A stretch of 10,235 nucleotides of DNA from Candidatus Roizmanbacteria bacterium CG06_land_8_20_14_3_00_34_14 (GTDB lineage: Bacteria; Patescibacteriota; Microgenomatia; UBA1406; GWC2-37-13). The position numbers and the translations under genes were made by a program. The DNA lies in NCBI GenBank assembly GCA_002779665.1, contig PEVZ01000006.1, positions 1 through 10,235 of the forward strand. The letters run 5' to 3'. Shown here piece after piece: positions 1-6,697 of the stretch (positions are counted from its first letter, which is position 1; each line of letters starts with the position of its first letter). The notes under the pieces were generated by a model, which ran no database searches, was not told the DNA's origin, and saw nothing but the letters and a program-made list of their open reading frames with translations.

Positions 1-102
1 AAAAATATTAAAACTAATTTTGGAGAAATTGATTTTAAATTAGAAATTGTTATATTATTAAATTGTTATTTGGTCGTCATCCCCGTGAAGACGGGGATCT
101 AG
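1..102 (+). CDS. possible 3' end of a truncated upstream gene
   Basis: Frame 1 is open from the left edge to a TAG at 100-102, giving 33 residues that begin KNIKTNFGEIDFKLEIV. The other two forward frames hit stops early. The last ten residues (LVVIPVKTGI) and the stop are encoded by the REP-like repeat at 79-98. This resembles genes elsewhere whose ends were replaced by a dispersed hairpin repeat. No family can be recognised from so short a piece. In AT-rich DNA an open run of this length can arise by chance, so the call is tentative. Confidence 0.25.
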   Translation, partial: KNIKTNFGEIDFKLEIVILLNCYLVVIPVKTGI

Positions 103-103
103 A
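74..103. repeat. REP-like hairpin element
   Basis: Positions 79-98 form a perfect 8-bp stem (ATCCCCGT with ACGGGGAT) around a GAAG loop, flanked by TCGTC on the left and CTAG on the right. The GC-rich stem stands out sharply from the AT-rich surroundings. The pattern GTCATCCCC-stem-GGGGATCT matches the general form of dispersed REP/BIME-like palindromes in many bacteria. Only one copy lies in this window, so dispersal is inferred from form. It could also act as a terminator for the upstream fragment, but no T-tract follows. Confidence 0.6.
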
Positions 104-111
104 ACTTTAGT

Positions 112-957
112 ATGAAGCATATACCAAAAATTGCAATTTTTGAAGGGAAAAAAATTAGGAGACAGTGGGACGAGAAACAGGAAAAATGGTTTTTCTCTGT
201 GGTGGATATTATTCAAGTGTTAACAGATCAAATTGATTTTACTCGTGCTAGGAAATATTGGAATAAACTTGCCGAAAGACTTCGAAAAGAAGGAAGCCAG
301 GTGGTGACAAAATGTCACCAACTGAAAATGCAGGCAAGTGATGGCAAATTTTACAAAACTGATGTTTCAGATGTGGAAACTCTACTTCGTCTTATTCAAA
401 CAGTTCCGAGTCCAAAGGCAGAACCAATAAAACTATGGCTTGCAAAAGTTGGTTATGAAAGAATTCAAGAAACAACAGATCCGGAAAAATCGATTAATCG
501 TGGGAGGATAAATTGGCAAAGACTTGGTCGAAGCGAAAAATGGATCCAACAAAGGATGATGGGACAGGAAATCAGAAATAAGCTAACTGATTATTGGAAG
601 AAAAATGATGTCAAAGAAAAAGATGAATATGCAATTTTGACAAATATTATTCATCAAGAGTGGAGTGATCTGACAATAAAGGAACATAAAAAATTAAAAA
701 AATTAAAAACGCAAAATTTACGTGATCATATGACAGATGCAGAATTAGTTTTTACAGCTTTAGCCGAACTTTCAACTCGTGAGATTTCAGAAAATATGGA
801 AACAAAGGGTTTAGAAGAAAACAAAATTCCTGCCAAAAAAGGTGGTCGAATTGCCAAGAATGCCAGATTAGAGCTAGAACAGAAAACAGGAAAAAAAGTC
901 GTCTCACAAGAAAATTATTTTACTCAACAAGACCAACAAAAATTAAAGAATAGATAA
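112..957 (+). CDS. BRO-N family protein, DinD/antirepressor-like
   Basis: This 281-residue protein belongs to the BRO-N family, which is common in phages, mobile elements and the accessory parts of many bacterial genomes. The Bro-N-like DNA-binding region spans about residues 8-118. Its landmarks are IRRQWDEKQEKWFFSVVDII (15-34), a YW...RL segment (49-57), CHQLKMQASDGKFYKTDV (68-85) and the conserved PSPKAEP-KLWLA-VGYERIQE stretch (99-120). The C-terminal half (about 170-268) carries EYAILTN, a LRDHMTDAELVFTALAELSTREI segment and a basic AKKGGRIAKNAR region. This layout is seen in proteins often labelled DNA-damage-inducible protein D-like. Family members are thought to bind DNA and act as regulators or antirepressors; the target here is unknown. 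The start at 112 fits the family N-terminus. No Shine-Dalgarno site precedes it, and a REP-like hairpin ends about 14 bases upstream. The gene looks intact. Confidence 0.85.
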   Translation: MKHIPKIAIFEGKKIRRQWDEKQEKWFFSVVDIIQVLTDQIDFTRARKYWNKLAERLRKEGSQVVTKCHQLKMQASDGKFYKTDVSDVETLLRLIQTVPSPKAEPIKLWLAKVGYERIQETTDPEKSINRGRINWQRLGRSEKWIQQRMMGQEIRNKLTDYWKKNDVKEKDEYAILTNIIHQEWSDLTIKEHKKLKKLKTQNLRDHMTDAELVFTALAELSTREISENMETKGLEENKIPAKKGGRIAKNARLELEQKTGKKVVSQENYFTQQDQQKLKNR

Positions 958-980
958 AAGAAATAAATAGCAGCCTAACT

Positions 981-1004
981 GTATTACCGTTTAATCGATA
1001 ATAC
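981..1004. repeat. imperfect inverted repeat
   Basis: GTATTACCG at 981-989 pairs with CGATAATAC at 996-1004 with one mismatch. The 6-bp outer arms GTATTA/TAATAC are perfect and the loop is TTTAAT. It lies 4 bp before a longer palindrome and shares the motif TTAATCGAT with it (991-999 here, 1020-1028 there). The two together probably form one regulatory or repeat block. No T-tract follows, so it is not a typical terminator for the BRO-N gene. Confidence 0.5.
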
Positions 1005-1008
1005 AAAC

Positions 1009-1034
1009 TGTTCAATCGATTAATCGATTGAACA
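1009..1034. repeat. perfect 26-bp palindrome, candidate operator
   Basis: The left half TGTTCAATCGATT (1009-1021) is the exact reverse complement of the right half AATCGATTGAACA (1022-1034), with no loop. The heptamer AATCGAT occurs at 1014-1020 and 1022-1028, and again at 993-999 in the neighbouring inverted repeat. The palindrome ends 23 bp before the predicted -10 box of the M42-like gene (1058-1063). That places it next to the expected -35 region, where a dimeric regulator would bind. An operator is the simplest reading; a mobile-element remnant is possible. Confidence 0.6.
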
Positions 1035-1057
1035 ATAAATGTTACTGGTAGTTAATA

Positions 1058-1063
1058 TATAAT
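1058..1063 (+). promoter_or_regulatory. -10 box of the M42-like gene, leaderless mRNA likely
   Basis: A perfect TATAAT lies six bases before the ATG at 1070, so transcription should start at or next to the start codon. There is no -35 box at the right distance (17 bp upstream reads ATAAAT), and no Shine-Dalgarno site is possible. The palindrome just upstream could hold an activator that compensates for the missing -35. Prediction from sequence only. Confidence 0.5.
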
Positions 1064-1069
1064 AAGTAT

Positions 1070-2086
1070 ATGGATAAAAATATCAGACGATGGTTAAAAA
1101 TACTTCTTGAAACTGATATCCCCTTTCAATTTGTTTCTATTACAGGTTTTCCAGTTATAAAAAATTTATGTTTAGAATTAGGTTTGCCAGCACCAACAAT
1201 TATTGCCGGAAATATAATTATTGGAAAAATTAAAACATGTGATCTACTTTTAACATCACATCTTGATGAACTTTCCTTTGGTTTTAAACACTTAGACGTT
1301 GGAGGTGGTTGGATGGCGCCTTATCATCTTTATACCCCAGCTAAATCTAAATCAGAATTGACGATTATTGGAATACGCAACAAAAAAACCTCAGTTATTG
1401 GCCGAGGTATATTAGTTGATAAAGACGGTAGTCCATTCTGCGAGACAAATATTAATTTAGAAGTAGGTGATCGCGCAGTTTATGATTATCCGGTTACGAT
1501 TTCAAATAATTTAATTAGCGGGAAAGCCATTGATAATAGAGCAGGAATATTAATATGTCTTCTTTCGTTAAAAAACCTATTAGATAATGGACTGTCAGTG
1601 GCAATAGCATTAACAGACGGAGAAGAACATATACCAACAGGTTATTTCAGCCGTTATTTTCCTCACTTACTTTCTTATCTAAAAAAAGGATGTGAAATAT
1701 GTTTTATTGACGGAATATATAAAGAAGGATTGGCATCAGCCGGAGTAAAGGAGTTGCCTACAAGTGCATTAGTAATTCCTCATTCCAGTTACGGTAAAGG
1801 ATATATTGTACCGCCTTTAACCTGGGGTTGGTTGAGGGATGAGATGGTGCCTCAAGCTCAAAAAGAAGATATAAAAGTACAGATATGCCCTGCTTATTAT
1901 AGTCGGGGTGACGACTGGGGATTAGTCACAAATCCATCAACACAAAATAACATAGAAGGTTTTTTCATAAGCTATGGAGCTTGGGGCGACCGTGGTTATG
2001 AACCACCACTAACAATAGATTTAGAATCTATAGATAATTGCGTCAAATTTACAACATTTGTAGCAGAAAAAAAGTTACATAAATAA
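1070..2086 (+). CDS. M42-like metallopeptidase family protein, divergent
   Basis: The 338-residue length and motif order fit the M42 glutamyl aminopeptidase/endoglucanase-M family, cytosolic di-metal aminopeptidases that usually form large tetrahedral complexes. Visible landmarks are SHLDELSF (63-70, metal ligand His64 with Asp66), the loop VGDRAVYDYP (132-141), SGKAIDNRAG (150-159, bridging Asp155), LTDGEE (181-186, catalytic pair Glu185-Glu186) and FIDG (212-215, Asp214). In M42 enzymes the last metal ligand is a His in a RYIHSPVE-type motif before a conserved acidic helix start. Here the matching stretch is DRGYEPPLTIDLESIDN, which puts Glu311 where the His should be. The protein may use Glu as ligand, have altered metal use, or have lost peptidase activity. 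It is a single gene under its own probable promoter, between the BRO-N gene and the R-M pair. Family assignment is fairly firm; substrate is unknown. Confidence 0.75.
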   Translation: MDKNIRRWLKILLETDIPFQFVSITGFPVIKNLCLELGLPAPTIIAGNIIIGKIKTCDLLLTSHLDELSFGFKHLDVGGGWMAPYHLYTPAKSKSELTIIGIRNKKTSVIGRGILVDKDGSPFCETNINLEVGDRAVYDYPVTISNNLISGKAIDNRAGILICLLSLKNLLDNGLSVAIALTDGEEHIPTGYFSRYFPHLLSYLKKGCEICFIDGIYKEGLASAGVKELPTSALVIPHSSYGKGYIVPPLTWGWLRDEMVPQAQKEDIKVQICPAYYSRGDDWGLVTNPSTQNNIEGFFISYGAWGDRGYEPPLTIDLESIDNCVKFTTFVAEKKLHK

Positions 2087-2128
2087 GTGTATTTTTAGTA
2101 TGGACTCTCCTCTACAAGAGAATGACAG

Positions 2129-2160
2129 ATTACTACCATGTAATATTAGAGAGTAGTAAT
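2129..2160. repeat. inverted repeat upstream of the methyltransferase
   Basis: ATTACTAC at 2129-2136 is the exact reverse complement of GTAGTAAT at 2153-2160, with 16 bases between. It sits 16 bp before the predicted -35 box of the methyltransferase. R-M systems are often controlled by a regulator bound in this position, and the methyltransferase itself has a helix-turn-helix-like N-terminus. Alternatively it is a weak terminator hairpin for the M42-like gene, though no T-tract follows. Confidence 0.45.
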
Positions 2161-2176
2161 AATATAAGACTTTCTA

Positions 2177-2205
2177 TTGATAAATTGAGCTTGGTCTGAT
2201 ATTTT
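2177..2205 (+). promoter_or_regulatory. promoter of the restriction-modification operon
   Basis: TTGATA (2177-2182) and TATTTT (2200-2205) are separated by exactly 17 bp. A TGA directly before the -10 box (2197-2199) makes it an extended -10 (TGn). The expected start of transcription is about 2212, two bases before the ATG at 2214. The mRNA would therefore be effectively leaderless, and no Shine-Dalgarno site precedes the ATG. It should drive the methyltransferase, the endonuclease and possibly topA. Confidence 0.6.
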
Positions 2206-2213
2206 AAGTTAAT

Positions 2214-3815
2214 ATGGGTGATGTTAATTTCTCTGTGAATAATCTACGACAATTTTTAAGCATTAAAGACGCTAGTGTTTGGGCGAGTGATTATTTAGAT
2301 AAAACTATAAGTGAATCAAACATTTCCTATTTAATTCAATACGGTAAAGTCAAAAAATACGGTAATAACGGCTCTACTTTAATCAGCATTAAAGATTTAA
2401 AAGATTATTACTTAACTTTTAATGGTCAAAGAGAAATCGATTGGAAAAAAAAGTTAGGAAGTGATTTAAATTGGAGCTTGTCATTTGATAATTTAAGAGA
2501 GACAGATACTACTAAACATGTTCATCGACTACATCCGTATAAGGGAAAATATATCCCTCAATTGGTTGAATATTTTATAGACTCTCATGTAGATCAATTT
2601 AAAAAGGATATTTATTTTAAAAAGGGAGATATAATTTTAGATCCATTTTCAGGGTCTGGTACAACGTTAGTACAAGCTAATGAATTAGGAATTCATTCTA
2701 TTGGAATTGACATCTCACGATTTAATAATCTTATTTCAGAAATTAAATTATTAGATTATGATTTTGAGTCACTTTCTACAGATATCAATAATATTTGTAA
2801 AAAAATAAATGACTTTGAAGAAGACAAAAAAATATTATTATTTGAACAGGAATTGAATAATGAAATCTATAAATTTAATTATAAAAATTTTCCATCTCCT
2901 GAATATAAATATAAAATCCAAAAAAAAGTAATTGATGAAGGAATATATTTTAAAGAAAAAGAAAGGGACTTTTTAATTATTTATCAAAGATTAATTAATT
3001 TGTATAAAATTGAACTAAATCAAAATAATAATAAAACATTTTTAGATAAATGGTATATAAAAAATATAAGAAGTGAGATTGATTTTATCTTTGATTTAGT
3101 AAAAAAAATTAAAAATGTAGAAAATAAGAAAATATTATCCATAATATTAAGTCGAACAATCAGATCTTGCAGGGCAACAACACATTCAGATCTTGCAACT
3201 TTAAAAGAACCACAGGTAACTTCTTACTATTGTTTTAAACATAAAAAAATCTGTAAGCCTTTGTTTACTATTAAAAATTGGTTTAACCGTTATGTAATAG
3301 ACTCTCTTAATCGACTTAAAGATTTTAATAAAATTAAAACTAAGGCATATTTTGCTACGATAACAGGTGATTCGCGAACGGTAGATATTTTTGCAGAAGT
3401 AAAAAAAAGAAATATTTTTTTTTATGAACTTCTACAAAAACAAAAAATTAAAGGAATTTTTTCTTCTCCGCCTTATGTTGGGCAAATTGATTATCATGAA
3501 CAACATGCCTATGCTTACGACTTGTTTGGATTTGATCGCAAAGACGAATTGGAGATAGGACCGTTATATAAAGGTCAAGGAATCGAGGCTAAAAATAGTT
3601 ATGTCAAAGGTATATCTGAAGTTTTATTAAACTGTAAGAAATACCTAAAAAATAGTTTTGACGTATTCCTTGTTGCAAATGATAAATATAATCTCTATCC
3701 TTTGATAGCTGAAAAGTCTGGAATGCGGATAGTTAATAAATTTAAAAGGCCAGTTTTAAATCGAACCGAAAGGGATAAATCTCCTTATTCGGAAATTATT
3801 TTTCATTTAAAATAA
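2214..3815 (+). CDS. type II DNA methyltransferase, probably N4-cytosine, with N-terminal HTH-like domain
   Basis: This 533-residue enzyme transfers methyl from AdoMet to DNA and protects host sites from the neighbouring endonuclease. The order of motifs is: RLHPYKGKYIPQLVEYFI (105-122, motif X-like), DPFSGSGTT (143-151, AdoMet-binding motif I), GID (164-166), a long region of about 250 residues that would hold target recognition, then SPPY (418-421, catalytic motif IV). A later segment ends SPYSEIIFHLK. This X-I-TRD-IV order is the alpha class, and SPPY (rather than DPPY/NPPY) favours N4-cytosine over N6-adenine. Residues 16-67 (KDASVWASDYLDK..SNISYLIQYG..ISIKDLKDYY) look like a MerR/excisionase-type winged helix. 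This could allow autoregulation, as the gene has an inverted repeat upstream and no separate controller gene. The coding sequence is strongly AT-rich compared with topA and pyrG, suggesting acquisition by transfer. It contains an A8 and a T9 run at 3401-3423. Confidence 0.88.
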   Translation: MGDVNFSVNNLRQFLSIKDASVWASDYLDKTISESNISYLIQYGKVKKYGNNGSTLISIKDLKDYYLTFNGQREIDWKKKLGSDLNWSLSFDNLRETDTTKHVHRLHPYKGKYIPQLVEYFIDSHVDQFKKDIYFKKGDIILDPFSGSGTTLVQANELGIHSIGIDISRFNNLISEIKLLDYDFESLSTDINNICKKINDFEEDKKILLFEQELNNEIYKFNYKNFPSPEYKYKIQKKVIDEGIYFKEKERDFLIIYQRLINLYKIELNQNNNKTFLDKWYIKNIRSEIDFIFDLVKKIKNVENKKILSIILSRTIRSCRATTHSDLATLKEPQVTSYYCFKHKKICKPLFTIKNWFNRYVIDSLNRLKDFNKIKTKAYFATITGDSRTVDIFAEVKKRNIFFYELLQKQKIKGIFSSPPYVGQIDYHEQHAYAYDLFGFDRKDELEIGPLYKGQGIEAKNSYVKGISEVLLNCKKYLKNSFDVFLVANDKYNLYPLIAEKSGMRIVNKFKRPVLNRTERDKSPYSEIIFHLK

Positions 3816-3822
3816 AAATAAT

Positions 3823-4602
3823 ATGTCATTGAGTTTAAGGCAAATAGAACAAGTTGAAAATGTATTAAAGAATAGTTTACGTAATAAGTTTCAAAATTAT
3901 AATCCAGAACCGTCATATATGCCATTTCATACAAGATTATTAGGAAAGGATAGGTTGGCTTTATATTCATTTATTCATTCATTAAATACTAATTTTGGAA
4001 CAACTATTTTTGAACCCGTAGGTCTTGTTTTAGCAAAACAAAAATTTAAGCAAGCTTGGTCGCAGTATATTGCAGGAAATAAGATTAGTATTCAATCACA
4101 GAGAACAATTCAATCAATTATTGATGAATTAAGTACATCGGAAACAACTCCCAATAAACATAAAGAGATAGAAGCATTAAGAAAAGTTTGTCAAAAAGGA
4201 ACGATGATCAATATCAAGCCAACAAGAATTGATTTGATGGTACAGACAAATGATGATGAATTATTTATTTTTGATATAAAGACAGCAAAACCAAATGTGG
4301 GAGGTTTTAAAGAATTTAAACGAACACTGTTAGAATGGGTAGCAGTCATTCTTGCTTTAAATCCAATGACAAAGATCAATTCATTAATTGCGATCCCATA
4401 CAATCCATACGAGCCAGAGAAATATAATCGTTGGACAATGCGAGGAATGCTTGATTTAAAAAATGAATTAAAGGTCGCAGATGAATTTTGGGATTTTCTT
4501 GGGGGTAAGGGCGCTTACGAAGATCTTCTTGGTTGTTTTCAAAGAGTAGGGATAGAATTAAGAAGCGAAATTGACGCGTATTTTAAACGTTTTAATAAAT
4601 AA
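3823..4602 (+). CDS. type II restriction endonuclease, TdeIII-like family
   Basis: This 259-residue protein starts 7 nt after the methyltransferase stop and should form an R-M operon with it. A PD-(D/E)xK-type core is visible: Asp137 in RIDLMV, then after a short hairpin FIFDIK with Asp151 and Lys153. The C-terminal segment includes IPYNPYEPEKYNRWT (191-205), DEFWDFLGG (220-228) and an AYEDLLGCFQRVGIEL stretch. From memory these match the TdeIII/MjaII endonuclease family, whose characterised members cut GGNCC. The family call is recognition of motifs without a search, and the recognition sequence is only inferred. The start at 3823 has no Shine-Dalgarno site, so translation may depend on coupling to the upstream gene. 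The length and core look complete. It ends only 7 nt before topA. Confidence 0.75.
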   Translation: MSLSLRQIEQVENVLKNSLRNKFQNYNPEPSYMPFHTRLLGKDRLALYSFIHSLNTNFGTTIFEPVGLVLAKQKFKQAWSQYIAGNKISIQSQRTIQSIIDELSTSETTPNKHKEIEALRKVCQKGTMINIKPTRIDLMVQTNDDELFIFDIKTAKPNVGGFKEFKRTLLEWVAVILALNPMTKINSLIAIPYNPYEPEKYNRWTMRGMLDLKNELKVADEFWDFLGGKGAYEDLLGCFQRVGIELRSEIDAYFKRFNK

Positions 4603-4609
4603 CTACATT

Positions 4610-6697
4610 ATGGCGCTAATTATTGTTGAATCTCCGACGAAAGCAAGAACTTTTAATTATATTTTAAAATCAACCAAGGAGAACGATAAGAACAATTATT
4701 TTGTCTTTGCCTCAATGGGGCATATCCGCGACCTACCAAAAAGTAGAATTGCCATTGACTATGAACACGATTTTAAACCCGATTTAGAGCCGATTTTAAA
4801 CAAAGAAAAAGTTATTACCCAATTGAAAAAGTTAGCAACTGAAAATCAGGAAATCATTCTGGCGACCGATCAGGATCGCGAAGGTGAGGCAATCTCCTAT
4901 CACATCGCCTACATTCTTGGTTATATCGACGAGAATTGGCCGTCAATAGGCTTTAAAAAAGGTCTGACCCTAAAAAGGATAGTTTTTCATGAGATAACTC
5001 CGAAAGCATTAGCTGAGGCACTGGCAAATCCTGAGACTCTTAGACTTGATTTGGTCAAAGCCCAGATGGCCCGAAGAATCTTAGACCGCGTCGTCGGGTA
5101 CGAGCTTTCACCATTACTGTGGAAAAAGACCGGCAAGAATTGGCTATCAGCCGGTCGCGTCCAGACGGTTGCTTTGCGCCTCATTGTTGAACGGGAAAAA
5201 GAAATTAAAGCCTTCACGACCGAAGAATACTATCAGATATTTGGAGAATTCTTTAAATCCGAAATCCGAAATACGAAATTCGAAACAAATTCTAATGTTC
5301 AAAATATTAAAGCAAAGTTGATTTCAAAGGATGAAATTGCTTATGAACAAAAAACGACGATCAAATTATTTGCAGGTGACTACGTTTATACAAAAACATC
5401 GATTAACAAAGAAAATGTTGAGTCTATCAAGCAAGATTGTTTGAACGATAAATACAAAGTCTTGGATGTTGAAGAATCGATTGCACCCCGCTACCCAATG
5501 CCTCCTTACACGACGTCACTTTTACAACAGGACGCCTATTATAAGCACGGATTTTCATCAAAACAGACGATGCGACTGGCTCAGGATTTATATGAACGAG
5601 GTCTAATTACTTACCACCGTACCGACTCGTTTAATTTATCGGCCCGTTTTGTTTTTCCAGCCAAAGAATATATTGAAAAAAAATTTGGTAAGGAATATGC
5701 CCTTGAAAAACCGCGCGGATTTAGAACCCGGTCCAAATCGGCTCAGGAGGCCCACGAGGCAATAAGACCAACAAAATTACTCGATGTTAAGGTCGCGTTC
5801 AAAGGCAAAAAAGAAGGAAAACTAACTACTAATCACCAAAAACTGTACACTCTGATATTTAATCGGGCGATCGCAACTCAGATGAAAGAAGCGTCTATCA
5901 AGACAATCAAAACAACTATTATTTCCGATACAAAATATATTTTTGAAAGCGAACAACAGCAGGTAATTTTTGATGGATTTTTAAAAGTCTTCGATCCTTT
6001 TTATGTGAATAGTCATCAGACAATAATTAAATTGGAAAAAGGGGTCGAAATTAAATTAAAATCTCTTGAGGAGAAAGCTTTGCTCAGTAAGGCGCCACCA
6101 CGATATAATGAAGCATCACTAATCCGGATACTTGAAGAAAAGGGAATTGGCCGACCTTCTACTTATGCGATGATAATCACCTTAATTCAAATAAAAAATT
6201 ATACTGAAAAAGACGGGCGTTATTTTATCCCAACTTCAATTGGGACTTCAATCTGTGATTATCTTTCTGTCAGTTTTCCAAGTCTTTTCGACCTTTCCTA
6301 TACCGCCAGTCTTGAGGACGGTTTAGATAAAATTGCCAATAAAGAAGAAGACTATATTAAACTTTTGAAGGATTTCTATATTCCGTTTAAAAAGGAATTA
6401 GAAATTCAAAAAGGCAATGACTCGATGTTATCAATAAGTGAAGATATTAAGGGTGTCTGTCCGGAGGATGGGGGGAACCTAATCTCCCGTTTTTCCCGTT
6501 TTGGAAAATTCATTGCCTGTGCCAACTATCCGAAATGTAAGTACACCAAGTCAATTGTCAAAGTTGTAAAAAATAGAAAATGTCCGACTTGCGGGGGTCA
6601 GGTTGTGGTAAAATTTACCAAGAGTAAGAAGAGATTTTATGGATGTGGAAATTATCCAAAGTGCAAATGGAGCGCCTGGTCGCTCGCAAAACTATGA
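4610..6697 (+). CDS. topA: DNA topoisomerase I (type IA)
   Basis: TopA relaxes negative supercoils by a transient 5'-phosphotyrosine break in one strand. The start at 4610 gives the family N-terminus MALIIVESPTKAR; an in-frame ATG at 4571 would add 13 unrelated residues inside the endonuclease gene. The 695-residue product has the Toprim domain (about 1-130) with Glu7 and Asp87-x-Asp89-x-Glu91 in ATDQDREGEA. The AGRVQTVALRLIVERE motif (181-196) follows, and the catalytic Tyr335 lies in GLITYHRTDS. Two zinc-ribbon repeats lie at the C-terminus. The second has four cysteines (658, 661, 679, 685); the first keeps Cys617, Cys637 and Cys643, but its second Cys is Asp620 (CPEDGG). Residues 216-232 come from an inserted repeat. 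A weak promoter-like pair, TTGACG at 4571 and TAATAA at 4593, may give topA its own transcript. Its TGA stop overlaps the pyrG ATG. Confidence 0.97.
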   Translation: MALIIVESPTKARTFNYILKSTKENDKNNYFVFASMGHIRDLPKSRIAIDYEHDFKPDLEPILNKEKVITQLKKLATENQEIILATDQDREGEAISYHIAYILGYIDENWPSIGFKKGLTLKRIVFHEITPKALAEALANPETLRLDLVKAQMARRILDRVVGYELSPLLWKKTGKNWLSAGRVQTVALRLIVEREKEIKAFTTEEYYQIFGEFFKSEIRNTKFETNSNVQNIKAKLISKDEIAYEQKTTIKLFAGDYVYTKTSINKENVESIKQDCLNDKYKVLDVEESIAPRYPMPPYTTSLLQQDAYYKHGFSSKQTMRLAQDLYERGLITYHRTDSFNLSARFVFPAKEYIEKKFGKEYALEKPRGFRTRSKSAQEAHEAIRPTKLLDVKVAFKGKKEGKLTTNHQKLYTLIFNRAIATQMKEASIKTIKTTIISDTKYIFESEQQQVIFDGFLKVFDPFYVNSHQTIIKLEKGVEIKLKSLEEKALLSKAPPRYNEASLIRILEEKGIGRPSTYAMIITLIQIKNYTEKDGRYFIPTSIGTSICDYLSVSFPSLFDLSYTASLEDGLDKIANKEEDYIKLLKDFYIPFKKELEIQKGNDSMLSISEDIKGVCPEDGGNLISRFSRFGKFIACANYPKCKYTKSIVKVVKNRKCPTCGGQVVVKFTKSKKRFYGCGNYPKCKWSAWSLAKL
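5254..5310 (+). repeat. in-frame repeat insertion within topA (four 7-bp units)
   Basis: Four consecutive 7-bp units, CCGAAAT, CCGAAAT, ACGAAAT and TCGAAAC (5259-5286), are followed by an AT-rich tail to about 5310. The tail includes AATTCTAATGTTCAAAAT. The encoded peptide is KSEIRNTKFETNSNVQN (residues 216-232). Related TopA proteins usually have a short turn between the EFF and AKLISKD strands, so this looks like an added segment. Similar SEIRN-type peptides from CGAAAT-rich repeats are, from memory, scattered through proteins of CPR and other environmental bacteria. Reading frame is preserved. Confidence 0.65.

Noticed and set aside
981..1034. CRISPR-like or origin repeats
   Set aside because: The AATCGAT cores are too short and irregular for CRISPR, and no DnaA boxes or cas genes are nearby.
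4191..4403. Minus-strand open frame of 70 codons
   Set aside because: It is antisense to the endonuclease core, has no family resemblance and fits a shadow frame. The same holds for minus-strand frames inside topA, pyrG and the MscS-like gene.
4571..4609. Upstream in-frame ATG for topA, adding 13 residues
   Set aside because: The extension is inside the endonuclease gene and unlike TopA; MALIIVESPTKAR at 4610 is the family N-terminus.
6643..6693. Upstream in-frame ATG for pyrG, adding 17 residues
   Set aside because: The added residues overlap the topA zinc ribbon in another frame; MKYIFISGG at 6694 is the expected start and gives an ATGA overlap.
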